From JBBEAM01 sp942491105 (GTDB lineage: Bacteria > Pseudomonadota > Alphaproteobacteria > Kiloniellales > DSM-21159), in the NCBI GenBank assembly GCA_942491105.1, contig CALNZX010000006.1:62001-126000 (forward strand): a stretch of DNA of 64,000 nucleotides, in the 5' to 3' direction. The translations under genes were made by a program, and so were the position numbers. The notes below the pieces were generated by a model. The model did no database searches. It was not told the DNA's origin and was given only the letters and a program-made list of their open reading frames with translations. The first letter of the stretch is position 1. The number at the start of each line of letters is the position of its first letter. Below, in pieces: positions 17,975 through 27,108 of the stretch.

Positions 17975-18640
17975 TCAGTCGACCGCGCCGCGCAGATAAC
18001 GCGGCAGGGCCTGGTGGGCACTGAGGCCGTGTCCGGCGGCAAGATCGAGCGCGGCGAGGCGCGCCACGTCGCGAGCGTGAGGGTATTCGATACGCGCGGG
18101 TGGCCAGGCGCCGAGCGCGGCCGGATAACGCGTTTCGTAGACCCGCCAGCCGTTGCCGGCGCGCTGCCAGTCGGTCGCGGCGGGAACGATGACCGCCTCG
18201 GGCGCCATGACGCAGTCCTCGATCAGGATCGTACCGGGACTGTCACCCGTGTCGAATTGATAGGCGGCGAAATAAATTTCCGCGCGCCGCGCATCGAGCG
18301 CGACCAGCACGCGTTTACCACTATCGAGGCGGTGGGCGCCGGCAGCCAGCGCACGCAGACTGGAGATCGGGGCGACCGGCAGGTCGCGCGCGGCGGCGAT
18401 GCCCTGGGCGAGGGAAGCGGCAATGCGCACGCCGGTAAACGACCCCGGTCCGTGTCCGAATGCGAGCGCCTGAATATCGCCACGCGCGATGCCGCCATCG
18501 GCGAGTACCTCGTCAATCATGCCGAGCACGAGGTCGGTATGTTCGCGCGCCGCAAGCTGATGGCGGAAGTGCAGGCCGCTGGCGGTGAGCAGTGCGACTG
18601 AACAGGCGTCGGTGGCCGTTTCCAGGGCAAGGATATTCAT
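17975..18640 (-). CDS. tsaB: tRNA threonylcarbamoyladenosine biosynthesis protein TsaB
   Basis: TsaB pairs with TsaD and TsaE to make t6A37 on ANN-decoding tRNAs. The 221-residue protein begins MNILALETATDACSVAL and carries AFGHGPGSFTGVRIAASLAQG near residues 67-87, both diagnostic. The chosen ATG (18640) matches the usual N-terminus; an ATG seven codons earlier (18661) is also in frame. The gene is divergent from lolC, with about 210 bases between. Confidence 0.93.
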   Translation of the reverse strand: MNILALETATDACSVALLTASGLHFRHQLAAREHTDLVLGMIDEVLADGGIARGDIQALAFGHGPGSFTGVRIAASLAQGIAAARDLPVAPISSLRALAAGAHRLDSGKRVLVALDARRAEIYFAAYQFDTGDSPGTILIEDCVMAPEAVIVPAATDWQRAGNGWRVYETRYPAALGAWPPARIEYPHARDVARLAALDLAAGHGLSAHQALPRYLRGAVD

Positions 18641-18838
18641 AGGGTCTGTCGATCGGTTCATCGGCGCCGGCGCCAGGCGTGCTGCTGCGCGCCGGCAGGT
18701 CAGTGGGGGCGCAGTGTAGCACCGCTGTTCAAGCGCCCGAAAATACCGCCGCAGGCACCAGGCGGCGCGATTATGAACACGCGCGCGGCCGCGGCCAGCG
18801 CGCGAAAATGATCCGCCTCGGAGCGGCTGCGCTTTCGC

Positions 18839-18844
18839 TATAAT
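18839..18844 (+). promoter_or_regulatory. Putative -10 box immediately before lolC
   Basis: A perfect TATAAT ends nine bases before the lolC ATG, and no good -35 is seen 16-18 bases upstream. If used, transcription would begin at or within a few bases of the start codon. No ribosome-binding site precedes the ATG, which fits a leaderless message. Confidence 0.4.
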
Positions 18845-18852
18845 CGCCGCCC

Positions 18853-20094
18853 ATGTTTTCCCCGGTCGAACTTTTTGTCGGCATGCGCTACATCTACGCG
18901 CCGCGTGGCAATCACTTCATTGCCTTCATTTCATTCAGCGCAATCGTGGCCACGGCGCTGGGGGTCGCGGTGCTGCTGACGATATTGTCGATCATGAATG
19001 GCTTCGAAGGTGAACTGCGCGAGCGCATCCTGGGCATGGCCGCCCATCTCGAGATCGACCTGCGCAGCCATGGCGCGGCTGACTGGCAGGCGAGCGAGAA
19101 TCGCATTACCAATACGCCCGGGGTCGCCGCTGTCGCGCCCTACATCCGGCGCGACGTGCTTATTCAACATCGCGGCATGGTGCGCGCCGTAGAAGCGCGG
19201 GCGGTCGACATCGACGCCGAACTGCGCGTAACGACGCTGGGGCGACACATGCTGGAAGGCGCGACCGCGGCGCTCAAGCCGGGCGCCTTTGAGGTGCTGA
19301 TCGGGCGCGAGCTGGCCGCCGAACTTGGTCTGGCCCGCGGTGATGCGCTGACCTTGCTGGCACCGCGGCCGCTGGTGACCCCGGCCGGCCTGGTGCCGCG
19401 CATGAAGCGCTTCACCGTCGCCGGGGTTTTCGAATTTGGTCTGCAGGAACACGATGGTGCGCTGGTCCTGCTCGACCGTCAGGATGGCGCGCGCCTGTTC
19501 AGGGTTGCCGACGGCGTCGACGGTCTGCGCGTGCGCCTGCATGACGCCGCGCGGGCACCGTTGCTGAAACGATCCCTGGCCGCCGATCTGGGTGTCGAGA
19601 TCCGTGACTGGACCGATACCCACCGTAACCTGTTCCGGGCCCTGAAAACCGAAAAAATCGTGATGTTCGTGATCCTGGCGCTGGCGATTGCGATCGCGGC
19701 ATTCAACGTGATCTCGATCCTCGTTGTGGCGGTGACCGAGAAGCGCAGCGACATCGCCATGCTCGGTGCGCTGGGCCTGGCGCCGCCGGCGCTGATGCGC
19801 ATCTTTCTGTTTCAGGGCGGGATCACCGGCGTCGTCGGTGTTGTCGCCGGCCTGCTGCTGGGTTTCCTACTGGCGGCCAATGTCGATGGCATCGTGGCCT
19901 TCATTGAAGTCACGCTCGGCTTCAAGATCCTGTCGCCGGATATCTACTATATTTCACGGGTGCCGTCGGAACCGCGCCTGCACGATTTCGTGATCACCGC
20001 GATTTTCGCCTCCGCGCTCGCCCTGCTTGCGCCGCTGTACCCGGCGTGGCTGGCATCACGCACCACGCCGGCGGAAGGTCTGCGCCATGAGTGA
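18853..20094 (+). CDS. lolC: Lipoprotein-releasing ABC transporter permease LolC/LolE family
   Basis: A 413-residue inner-membrane permease that hands lipoproteins to LolA. Topology is typical: one membrane helix near residues 22-47, a periplasmic MacB-like domain, then three helices near 270-300, 320-350 and 375-400. The N-terminus MRYIYAPRGNHFIAFISFSA is characteristic. lolD overlaps its end by eight bases. No second permease gene (lolE) follows lolD, unlike the common lolCDE order, so this may work as a homodimer as in LolF systems, or lolE lies elsewhere. Confidence 0.9.
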   Translation: MFSPVELFVGMRYIYAPRGNHFIAFISFSAIVATALGVAVLLTILSIMNGFEGELRERILGMAAHLEIDLRSHGAADWQASENRITNTPGVAAVAPYIRRDVLIQHRGMVRAVEARAVDIDAELRVTTLGRHMLEGATAALKPGAFEVLIGRELAAELGLARGDALTLLAPRPLVTPAGLVPRMKRFTVAGVFEFGLQEHDGALVLLDRQDGARLFRVADGVDGLRVRLHDAARAPLLKRSLAADLGVEIRDWTDTHRNLFRALKTEKIVMFVILALAIAIAAFNVISILVVAVTEKRSDIAMLGALGLAPPALMRIFLFQGGITGVVGVVAGLLLGFLLAANVDGIVAFIEVTLGFKILSPDIYYISRVPSEPRLHDFVITAIFASALALLAPLYPAWLASRTTPAEGLRHE

Positions 20095-20791
20095 GCTGAT
20101 CGTCGCCTGTCGCGGCCTGACCCGACGCTTCGTCGACGGTGCGAGTACGGTCGAAGTTTTGAACGGTGTCGATCTCGAAGTGCGGGCCGGCGAAACCGTG
20201 GCGGTGACCGGCGCCTCGGGTTCGGGCAAAAGCACGCTGTTGCATCTGCTCGGCGGCCTCGATCACGCGAGCGACGGCACGATTACGCTGTGCGGCCAGG
20301 ATCTGAGGCAGGCGCGCGAACACGAACGCACCCGGTTGCGCAATACAATGCTGGGTTTCGTTTACCAGTTCCATCACCTGCTGCCGGAATTTTCGGCGCT
20401 GGAAAACGTTGCCATGCCGCTGTTGATCGCTCGCCTGCCGGCGGCCGAGGCCGAGCGACGGGCGGCAGCGATGCTGACGCGGATCGGACTCGACACGCGC
20501 GCCACGCATCGTCCGGCGGAACTGTCCGGCGGCGAGCGCCAGCGGGTTGCGATCGCGCGCGCGCTCGTCACCGGGCCACGCTGCCTGCTCGCTGATGAAC
20601 CGACCGGCAATCTCGACCAGCGTAACGCCGACCAGGCCTGCGACCTGCTGCTCGAACTTTGCGAGGAACGCCAGGCGGCGGTCATTATCGTGACCCACGA
20701 CGAGCACATCGCGGCGCGCATGCAGCGCCGTTATCGATTGCTCGATGGCCGACTCGAGAGCGCCACCGCGGCTCCCGCAAATCAATCCTGA
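20087..20791 (+). CDS. lolD: Lipoprotein-releasing ABC transporter ATPase
   Basis: A 234-residue ABC ATPase. Walker A GASGSGKSTLLHLLGG is near residue 44, the signature LSGGERQRVAIARAL near 146 and Walker B CLLADEPTGNLD near 166; the LolD-typical YQFHHLLPEFSALENV lies near 93. The ATG at 20087 lies within the lolC end; the frame is open 20 codons further upstream but that is lolC shadow. It powers release of outer-membrane lipoproteins with LolC and the LolA chaperone (lolA is at 35694). Confidence 0.95.
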   Translation: MSELIVACRGLTRRFVDGASTVEVLNGVDLEVRAGETVAVTGASGSGKSTLLHLLGGLDHASDGTITLCGQDLRQAREHERTRLRNTMLGFVYQFHHLLPEFSALENVAMPLLIARLPAAEAERRAAAMLTRIGLDTRATHRPAELSGGERQRVAIARALVTGPRCLLADEPTGNLDQRNADQACDLLLELCEERQAAVIIVTHDEHIAARMQRRYRLLDGRLESATAAPANQS

Positions 20792-20793
20792 AG

Positions 20794-21327
20794 TCAGGTG
20801 CGCTTGCGAACGGCGCGCCGCCGCTGGCGACGCCGGCGCAGCAGGTAGGCACGCCAGATCCAGCGCACGGCGAGGTTGCCGACCGCCGCGGCGCTGATCC
20901 CGCAGACGAAACAGCCGACCAGCAGCGGCAACCACACTTCGTCGAAAACCGCCGCCATGCCGTCGAACGACGCTTCGAATTTGATCGCCGCGATCTGTGC
21001 TTCACGGGAAGTGATCCACGCCCCGACCTTGAACGCGAACAGGAAGATCGGCGCCATCGTGACCGGGTTGGTCAGCCACAGCGCGGCCATCGTGACGGGC
21101 AGATTGACGCGGAATATCAGTGACAGCGGCGCGGCGATGAGCATCTGTATCGGCAACGGGATGAAGGCCAGGAAGAAGCCCAGACCGACGCCGCCGGCGA
21201 CCGAACGCCGGCCGAGATGCCAGATCTCGGCGTCGTGCAGGCGCTTGCCGAGCCAGCCGGTGGCGCGGGTGCGGGCGAGGGTTTCGCGGCCGCCGATGTA
21301 GCGCTTGAGAAAGTGGCGCGGACTCAT
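20794..21327 (-). CDS. DUF2062 membrane protein
   Basis: A 177-residue inner-membrane protein of the DUF2062 family, with hydrophobic segments near residues 43-70, 78-105 and 130-155 and a strongly basic C-terminus (RRRRQRRRAVRKR). The function is unknown. The gene often lies beside lolCDE and comEC in gammaproteobacteria, as here, but is on the opposite strand and ends two bases from the lolD stop. Confidence 0.85.
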   Translation of the reverse strand: MSPRHFLKRYIGGRETLARTRATGWLGKRLHDAEIWHLGRRSVAGGVGLGFFLAFIPLPIQMLIAAPLSLIFRVNLPVTMAALWLTNPVTMAPIFLFAFKVGAWITSREAQIAAIKFEASFDGMAAVFDEVWLPLLVGCFVCGISAAAVGNLAVRWIWRAYLLRRRRQRRRAVRKRT

Positions 21328-21628
21328 CGCGGTGGGCGGCGGTTCGTCGACGCGGTTCGAGCGGGTCTCGTGGTCATACCTGACACCGCCGCTCAGCCAC
21401 CGCCGGCCGGCGCGCGGTTGTGCTTACCACGCCACGCCGACAGCGTCGGAACTAGTGCTAGCGCTACTCGTAAAAACATGCTCGTCGACGTCTCGATCTG
21501 GCTCGCGCGGACCGGCCCGCCGCGTGCGTTACACTATGAAGCTCTGAACCTCGACCGGTATGCAAGGATGCGGCACCGGGCGCCGCGGATCCGCGTATAC
21601 CCGTCACGTAATTCGTCATTGACGACGT
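21328..21628. other. Intergenic region between DUF2062 and comEC
   Basis: These 301 bases separate two divergent genes. I see no credible open reading frame, RNA gene or repeat, and no clear promoter. It presumably holds the promoters of both genes. Confidence 0.6.
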
Positions 21629-23932
21629 ATGCGCCTCGCCATCATAAGCTATCTCGGCGGTGTAACGATCGCACTGCTACAGGCCGCGCCGCCATCACTC
21701 GCGCTGGTCGCCGGCGCTGCGCCGCTGGCGGCGTTGGCGATGGCCGTGCCGCGCACGCGCTGCGTTGGTGCATTGCTGTGCGGGGTGGTGTGGGGCGGCT
21801 GGCACGTGGCCGATTACGCCGCCCAGCGCGCTGCACTGATCGACGCCGGACCGATCCTGCAGATCAGCGGTATGGTGGCATCGTTCCCGCAGACCAGCGG
21901 CGCGCGCCGCGTGTTCGAACTCGAACCGCGCGAAGCGCATCGCCGCTGGTGGCCGCCGGCGCCGGCGGCGCGGCTGCGCCTGTCAAATGAAATCGACGAC
22001 GGCCTGCAGCCGCGTCTCGGCCAGTGGTGCGAACTGTATGTGCGGGTGCGGCGTGCGCACGCCCTGATCAATCCCACCCTGCGCGACGCCGAACGCGGTT
22101 ACGTCGCCCGCCGTATCATGGCGTTTGCCGCGATTGTGCAGCACCCGGGCAATCTGTGCCTGGATATCGCTCCGCGCTACCTGCCGCACCGATTGCGGCA
22201 GTGGATCAGCGCGCGCATCGCATCCCTGCTGCCACCTGGCAATGCAGCGGCGGTGGTCCGCGCGCTGGCGGTGGCGGATCGCAGCGCACTCGACGACACA
22301 CAATGGCAACGCATGCGCGCCACCGGCACGACCCACCTGCTGGCGATATCGGGACTGCACATCTCGCTGGCCGCGCTGTGGGTATTCGCCGTGGTGCGCG
22401 CGGTGGCCGCGCTGCTCGGCTGTCGCCGGCAGACTTATCCGGCCCTGCGCCTGGGCTGGTGGGGCGCGGGCCTGGCCGCGTGCGCTTATGCCGGGCTCGC
22501 CGGGTTCGGCATTCCGGCCACCCGCGCCGCGGTGATGGTTCTGTGCGGCGCTGGCGCGGCCTTGCTCGGGCGCCGCGCGCTGGGCTACGACACCCTGTTG
22601 CTGGCCGCGCTGGTATTGACCCTGTGCGATCCGTTTGCGCTGCTGGCTGACGGCTTGTGGTTATCATTCGCGGCGGTCGCGATCCTGCTGGTGGTCGCCG
22701 AGCGGCACGAATCGGGAACAAGCCATCTGCGACTCGCCTGGCGCACCCACTGTGCGCTGGCCCTCGGCCTGGGGCCCCTGGTTGCATTGATCTACGGCGA
22801 GATCCCGCTGCTATCACCGCTGGCGAACCTGTTCGCGGTGCCGTGGTGCAGCTTCCTGGTCGTGCCGCTGGTCCTTGCCGGCACTGCGCTGAGTGGCGTG
22901 GCGACCCCGGCCGCGGCGGTGCTGTTGGGGATGGCGGGTTACGCCTGGCTGGCGCTCGAAGCGGCGCTGGAGGTGGTAGCCGGATTCGAAACCAGGCTGA
23001 TGAGCGTCGGCTGGATCGGGGTGTCGAACGCGCTGCCCTTGCTGCTGGCGGCGGCGCTGTTGATGACCCCGGCCGCGCTGGCCGTGCGCGCGCTGGCCGC
23101 GATCCTGCTGGTGGCGGTCCTGTGCACGCGCGAGCCACAGCTCGAGCACGGCGCGTTCAGCGTGACTCTGCTCGACGTTGGTCAGGGGCTGGCGGCGATC
23201 GTTCGTACGCGCGACCATGTTGTCCTGTACGACACCGGGCCGCGCTGGCGCGGAAACGCGCGCAGCGCCGGACATGCGGTCGTCGCGCCGGTGCTGGCCG
23301 CGCAGCGTCGTACGCGACTCGATGTGTTGGTGATCAGTCACGGCGACAGCGATCACGCCGGCGGGCTGGCGGCGATTCAGGCAGAATTTGCCATCGACGC
23401 CGGCTTCGCGCCGGCGGGTTCCGAACTCGCCCTTGATTTTACCCCGTGCCGCGCCAACCGCGGGTGGCATTGGGATGGCGTTGAGTTTGTCTGGCTGCAT
23501 CCGCATACCGTGACCCACGGCACACGTAACGACCAGTCCTGCGTGCTGGCAGTGCGATCGGCGTACGGGCGCGTGCTGCTGAGTGGCGATATCGAACGCG
23601 ACGCGGAGCGCGAGCTGCTCGGACGCGCCGTCGCCGCACTCGCTGCCGATGTGCTGGTGGTTCCGCATCACGGCAGCCGTACCTCGTCCAGTGCCGCTTT
23701 CGTACGCGCCGTGGCGCCGCGTTTTGCGCTGATCTCGGCGGCACACTCGAACCGTTACGGGCTACCGCACGCGGAAGTGGTGCGCACCTACAGCGATAAT
23801 CACGCACGGGTGCTCAACACCGCCAGCGCCGGCGCTATCACTGTGCGCATTTCCGCGGCTGGTTTCGAGGTGCAGCGCGAACGCTGGAAGCGACGCGGTT
23901 TCTGGCTGCGACTCGGCCTTACGACACCCTGA
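21629..23932 (+). CDS. comEC: ComEC/Rec2 DNA uptake channel
   Basis: A 767-residue membrane protein that carries single-stranded DNA across the inner membrane during transformation. It has an N-terminal DUF4131-like part, a competence domain with many helices (about residues 220-500, including HLLAISGLHISLAALWVF) and a C-terminal beta-lactamase-like domain with SVTLLDVGQGLAAIVRT, VISHGDSDHAGGL and VPHHGSRTSSSAAF. The domain order and length match gammaproteobacterial ComEC. It lies between the lol genes and exbBD, the usual order. No other competence gene is in the window. Confidence 0.93.
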   Translation: MRLAIISYLGGVTIALLQAAPPSLALVAGAAPLAALAMAVPRTRCVGALLCGVVWGGWHVADYAAQRAALIDAGPILQISGMVASFPQTSGARRVFELEPREAHRRWWPPAPAARLRLSNEIDDGLQPRLGQWCELYVRVRRAHALINPTLRDAERGYVARRIMAFAAIVQHPGNLCLDIAPRYLPHRLRQWISARIASLLPPGNAAAVVRALAVADRSALDDTQWQRMRATGTTHLLAISGLHISLAALWVFAVVRAVAALLGCRRQTYPALRLGWWGAGLAACAYAGLAGFGIPATRAAVMVLCGAGAALLGRRALGYDTLLLAALVLTLCDPFALLADGLWLSFAAVAILLVVAERHESGTSHLRLAWRTHCALALGLGPLVALIYGEIPLLSPLANLFAVPWCSFLVVPLVLAGTALSGVATPAAAVLLGMAGYAWLALEAALEVVAGFETRLMSVGWIGVSNALPLLLAAALLMTPAALAVRALAAILLVAVLCTREPQLEHGAFSVTLLDVGQGLAAIVRTRDHVVLYDTGPRWRGNARSAGHAVVAPVLAAQRRTRLDVLVISHGDSDHAGGLAAIQAEFAIDAGFAPAGSELALDFTPCRANRGWHWDGVEFVWLHPHTVTHGTRNDQSCVLAVRSAYGRVLLSGDIERDAERELLGRAVAALAADVLVVPHHGSRTSSSAAFVRAVAPRFALISAAHSNRYGLPHAEVVRTYSDNHARVLNTASAGAITVRISAAGFEVQRERWKRRGFWLRLGLTTP

Positions 23933-24077
23933 ACGCGGGCTGGGATCGCAGCTATGCGACAATGTTCAGCGCGGCGCGAAGCCGCCGGCGCGTTCGCCAC
24001 TTTCGGCTGTTGACGCGGTTTGATAATGTCTGCGCTCGTCGAACCCGGCGCACGCTGGCCTGAGGGGGCTGAAACTC

Positions 24078-24716
24078 GTGTTGGAATTCGTAAGAGCCGG
24101 CGGTTGGATGATGCTGCCGATCCTGATGTGCTCGATCATCGCCACCGCGATCGTCGTCGAGCGCTTCTGGTCGCTGCAGAAACGCCGCATAACCCCGGAC
24201 AATCTCGTCGCCCAGGCCTGGCAATGGGCCCACACCGGGGTGCTGGACGACAAGCGCATTCAGTCGCTGCGGGCCGGCTCGCCACTGGGACGCGTGCTGG
24301 CCGCTGGCCTGATCAATCGCGAGCACGATCGCCAGGCGATGAAGGACAGCATCGAAGAAGTCGGTCGTCACGTAATCCACGAACTCAGCCGCTACCTCAA
24401 TACCCTCGGCACGATCGCGTCCATCGCCCCGCTGCTCGGGCTGCTGGGCACCGTGATCGGCATGATCAAGGTATTCGCGGCGATTACGGCGCAGGGTATC
24501 GGCGACGCCTCGGTGCTGGCCGGCGGTATTTCCGAAGCCCTGATCACGACCGCCGCCGGTCTGTCAGTCGCGATCCCCACGCTGATGTTCTATCGCTATT
24601 TCCTCGGCCGCGTCGAAGGCTTCGTGGTGGCCATGGAGCAGGAAGCCCTGAAGCTCGTCGAAGTACTGCACGGTGATCGCGAGCAGGAAGTGGCACAGGG
24701 TGAGGACCAAGCCTGA
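24078..24716 (+). CDS. exbB: ExbB/TolQ/MotA-family proton channel protein
   Basis: A 212-residue inner-membrane protein with three helices (about residues 10-30, 110-135 and 150-175), including the conserved GLLGTVIGMIKVFAAI stretch. With ExbD it uses the proton gradient to drive TonB-type transport. The start is GTG at 24078 after GAGGGGGCT. exbD follows four bases after its stop. The pair sits before lpxK, as in many gammaproteobacteria where a TolR/ExbD-like pair is linked to lipid A genes. Confidence 0.92.
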   Translation: MLEFVRAGGWMMLPILMCSIIATAIVVERFWSLQKRRITPDNLVAQAWQWAHTGVLDDKRIQSLRAGSPLGRVLAAGLINREHDRQAMKDSIEEVGRHVIHELSRYLNTLGTIASIAPLLGLLGTVIGMIKVFAAITAQGIGDASVLAGGISEALITTAAGLSVAIPTLMFYRYFLGRVEGFVVAMEQEALKLVEVLHGDREQEVAQGEDQA

Positions 24717-24720
24717 AGCC

Positions 24721-25137
24721 ATGAATTTCCGCGCGCCACGCAATTCCGAACTGGACATCAACCTGACGCCGCTGATCGATGTCGTGTTTCTGCTACTGAT
24801 ATTTTTTATGGTTTCGACGACCTTCGTGAAAGAGTCCGAAATCGACCTGACCCTGCCCCAGGCGAGCGCCGAACTGCGTGAAGATCCGGTTGAACGCATC
24901 AACGTTGCGATTGACCGCAACGGCGACGTATTCATCAACGACAAGGGGCTGCTCAACGCCAAGGTCGAGAATATCAAGCAGGCGCTGCAGGACGCGCGCG
25001 GCGAGAACCAGGACCCGGTCGTGATCATCAGCGCGGATGCCGCAACCAGCCACCAGACCGTCGTCGACGTCATGGACGCCGCCCGCCAGGCCGGCCTGTT
25101 ACGCATCACGTTTCCGACCCGGATGCGGCCGCAGTAG
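24721..25137 (+). CDS. exbD: ExbD/TolR-family biopolymer transport protein
   Basis: A 138-residue single-helix protein. The helix LTPLIDVVFLLLIFFMVSTT (residues about 16-35) carries the conserved aspartate that takes part in proton flow. The ATG at 24721 matches the family N-terminus MNFRAPRNSELDINLTPLID. It forms the energising complex with the preceding ExbB and is followed after 34 bases by lpxK. Confidence 0.93.
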   Translation: MNFRAPRNSELDINLTPLIDVVFLLLIFFMVSTTFVKESEIDLTLPQASAELREDPVERINVAIDRNGDVFINDKGLLNAKVENIKQALQDARGENQDPVVIISADAATSHQTVVDVMDAARQAGLLRITFPTRMRPQ

Positions 25138-25171
25138 TTTTGCACTACGGCGCTATCGGGCTCGAGATATC

Positions 25172-26185
25172 GTGGTGAGCAGGCGCGCCCACAAGCTGCT
25201 CGACGATGTCTGGTACGGCAAGCACCCGTTCAGTATCGTGTTGGCGCCGTTGACGCTGCTGTTTCGCCTGGTCGCGGCGGCGCGGCGTTCGGCCTACAGC
25301 TCCGGACTACTCAACGTTTATCGTGCGCCGGTGCCGGTGCTGGTGGTCGGCAATATTACCGTTGGCGGCAGCGGCAAAACGCCGCTGGTGATCTGGCTCG
25401 CCGAACGCCTGCGCGAGTACGGCTTCAAGCCGGCCATCATCGCGCGCGGGTATCGCGGTACCGCCAAATCCTGGCCGCAGCAGGTTCGCGCCGACAGCGA
25501 CGCGGTCGCGGTGGGCGACGAAGCGATCGTCATCGCTCGGCGCACGGGGCTGCCGCTCGCGGTCGGCCCCAACCGCGCCGCCGACATCGAGGCGCTGTTG
25601 CGCCATTCAGACGTCAACATCATCGTCAGCGATGACGGTCTGCAGCATTACGCAATGGCGCGGGATATCGAAATAGCGGTGCTCGACGGGGTCAGGCGCA
25701 CCGGCAATGGCGCCTGTTTGCCATCGGGTCCCTTACGCGAACCGCCCTCGCGTCTCAGCGAAGTTGACCTGGTGGTGACCAACGGGCTGGCCGCGCGGGG
25801 CGAGTTCCCGATGCGTTATCAGCCAGGCGAATTGCGTCGGGTCGCGGATCCTGAACATCGTCAGGCGCTGGCGGCTTTCGCCCCCAAAACCGTCCACGCC
25901 GTGGCCGCGATCGGCAATCCGGATAGTTTTTTTGCAATCCTGAAACGCCACGGCTTTCGCTACACGGAACACGTTTTCCCCGATCACTATCGTTACCGTA
26001 GCGAAGATTTCGAGTTCGGCGATTCGTCGCCGATCATCATGACCGAGAAGGACGCGGTAAAATGCGAACACTTCTGCGATGCTCGGTTCTGGTATCTGCC
26101 GATCGAGGCGGAGCTACCAGAGGTCTTTGAACGCCGCCTGAAAACCTTATTGAAGAAGGTACTGCATGGACAAGAAGCTGCTTGA
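25172..26185 (+). CDS. lpxK: Tetraacyldisaccharide 4'-kinase
   Basis: LpxK phosphorylates the lipid A disaccharide at the inner membrane. The 337-residue protein has the P-loop VVGNITVGGSGKTPLVIWLA near residue 53, ARGYRG near 90 and SDDGLQHY near 150. Start choice is between adjacent GTG codons at 25172 and 25175. The 3' end overlaps the next gene by 20 bases. It belongs with kdsB downstream in lipopolysaccharide synthesis. Confidence 0.93.
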   Translation: MVSRRAHKLLDDVWYGKHPFSIVLAPLTLLFRLVAAARRSAYSSGLLNVYRAPVPVLVVGNITVGGSGKTPLVIWLAERLREYGFKPAIIARGYRGTAKSWPQQVRADSDAVAVGDEAIVIARRTGLPLAVGPNRAADIEALLRHSDVNIIVSDDGLQHYAMARDIEIAVLDGVRRTGNGACLPSGPLREPPSRLSEVDLVVTNGLAARGEFPMRYQPGELRRVADPEHRQALAAFAPKTVHAVAAIGNPDSFFAILKRHGFRYTEHVFPDHYRYRSEDFEFGDSSPIIMTEKDAVKCEHFCDARFWYLPIEAELPEVFERRLKTLLKKVLHGQEAA

Positions 26186-26354
26186 TTTGCTGGTCTGCCC
26201 GGTCACCAAGGGACCGCTGATCTACGTCAAGGATCAAAACGAGTTGATCTCCAAATCGGCTCGCCTGGCCTACCCGATCCGCGACGGTATTCCGGTCATG
26301 CTCGAGGAAGAGGCGCGCGAGCTGAATGACGACGAGATCGAGCAGCTCGGCTGA
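26166..26354 (+). CDS. ycaR: Trm112-family small protein (UPF0434, YcaR-like)
   Basis: A 62-residue protein beginning MDKKLLDLLVCPVTKGPLIY and containing YPIRDGIPVMLEEEARE, the conserved core of the UPF0434 family. Only one cysteine of the Trm112 zinc site is kept, as is usual for YcaR. It lies between lpxK and kdsB, the standard place; its function is unsettled. Confidence 0.93.
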   Translation: MDKKLLDLLVCPVTKGPLIYVKDQNELISKSARLAYPIRDGIPVMLEEEARELNDDEIEQLG

Positions 26355-26367
26355 CCGCGCCGGCGCG

Positions 26368-27108
26368 GTGAGGTTCAAAGTCTATATTCCGGCGCGTTAC
26401 GCTTCGACGCGATTGCCGGGCAAACCGCTGCTAGAGATCCGCGGCCGCACCCTGCTCAACCATGTCTATGACCGCGCGCTGGCCAGCGGCGCCGAAGCCG
26501 TGGTTGTTGCGACCGACGACGAACGCATTGCCGAGCATGCCAGGGCCTGCGGCGCGACCGTATGCATGACCGCCGCGAGTCTGCCCTCGGGTACCGATCG
26601 TATCGCCGCGGCGGCCGCGCAGCTTCGCGAAGCGGACGACTGCATCATCGTCAACCTGCAGGGCGACGAACCGCAGATGCCGGCGGCGGTGATCCGCCAG
26701 GTGGCGGCGAGCGTGGCGGCCGGTGAGGGGGACATGGCGACCGTCTGTGAGCCACTTGAAGCGGCACAAATTCTCGACCCCAACGTGGTCAAGGTGGTGC
26801 GCGACGAAAGCGGGCGCGCGCTGTATTTCAGTCGCGCCGGGATCCCGTTCCGGCGTGACTCGAGCGCGGCTGACGACGACGCTGAGGTTTTGTCGGCCTA
26901 TCGCAGGCACGTCGGGATCTACGGTTACCGGGTCGCGTTTCTGCAGCGCTTTGTCGCCATGCCGGTCGCGCGCATTGAACGTTTCGAAGCACTCGAACAG
27001 CTGCGCGCGCTGGCCAACGGTGCGCGTATCGTGGTGCCTGACGCGCTCGCGCCGTGCGGACACGGCATTGATACGCCAGCCGATCTCGAGCGCGCGCAGC
27101 GTGGTTAA
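26368..27108 (+). CDS. kdsB: 3-deoxy-manno-octulosonate cytidylyltransferase
   Basis: KdsB activates KDO with CTP for lipopolysaccharide core synthesis. The 246-residue protein has YIPARYASTRLPGKPLLEI at the N-terminus, IIVNLQGDEP near residue 94 and HVGIYGYRVAFLQRF near 182. The start is taken as GTG at 26368; the 14 codons upstream in the same frame overlap ycaR. Its stop overlaps the start of the phosphatase gene. Confidence 0.95.
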   Translation: MRFKVYIPARYASTRLPGKPLLEIRGRTLLNHVYDRALASGAEAVVVATDDERIAEHARACGATVCMTAASLPSGTDRIAAAAAQLREADDCIIVNLQGDEPQMPAAVIRQVAASVAAGEGDMATVCEPLEAAQILDPNVVKVVRDESGRALYFSRAGIPFRRDSSAADDDAEVLSAYRRHVGIYGYRVAFLQRFVAMPVARIERFEALEQLRALANGARIVVPDALAPCGHGIDTPADLERAQRG

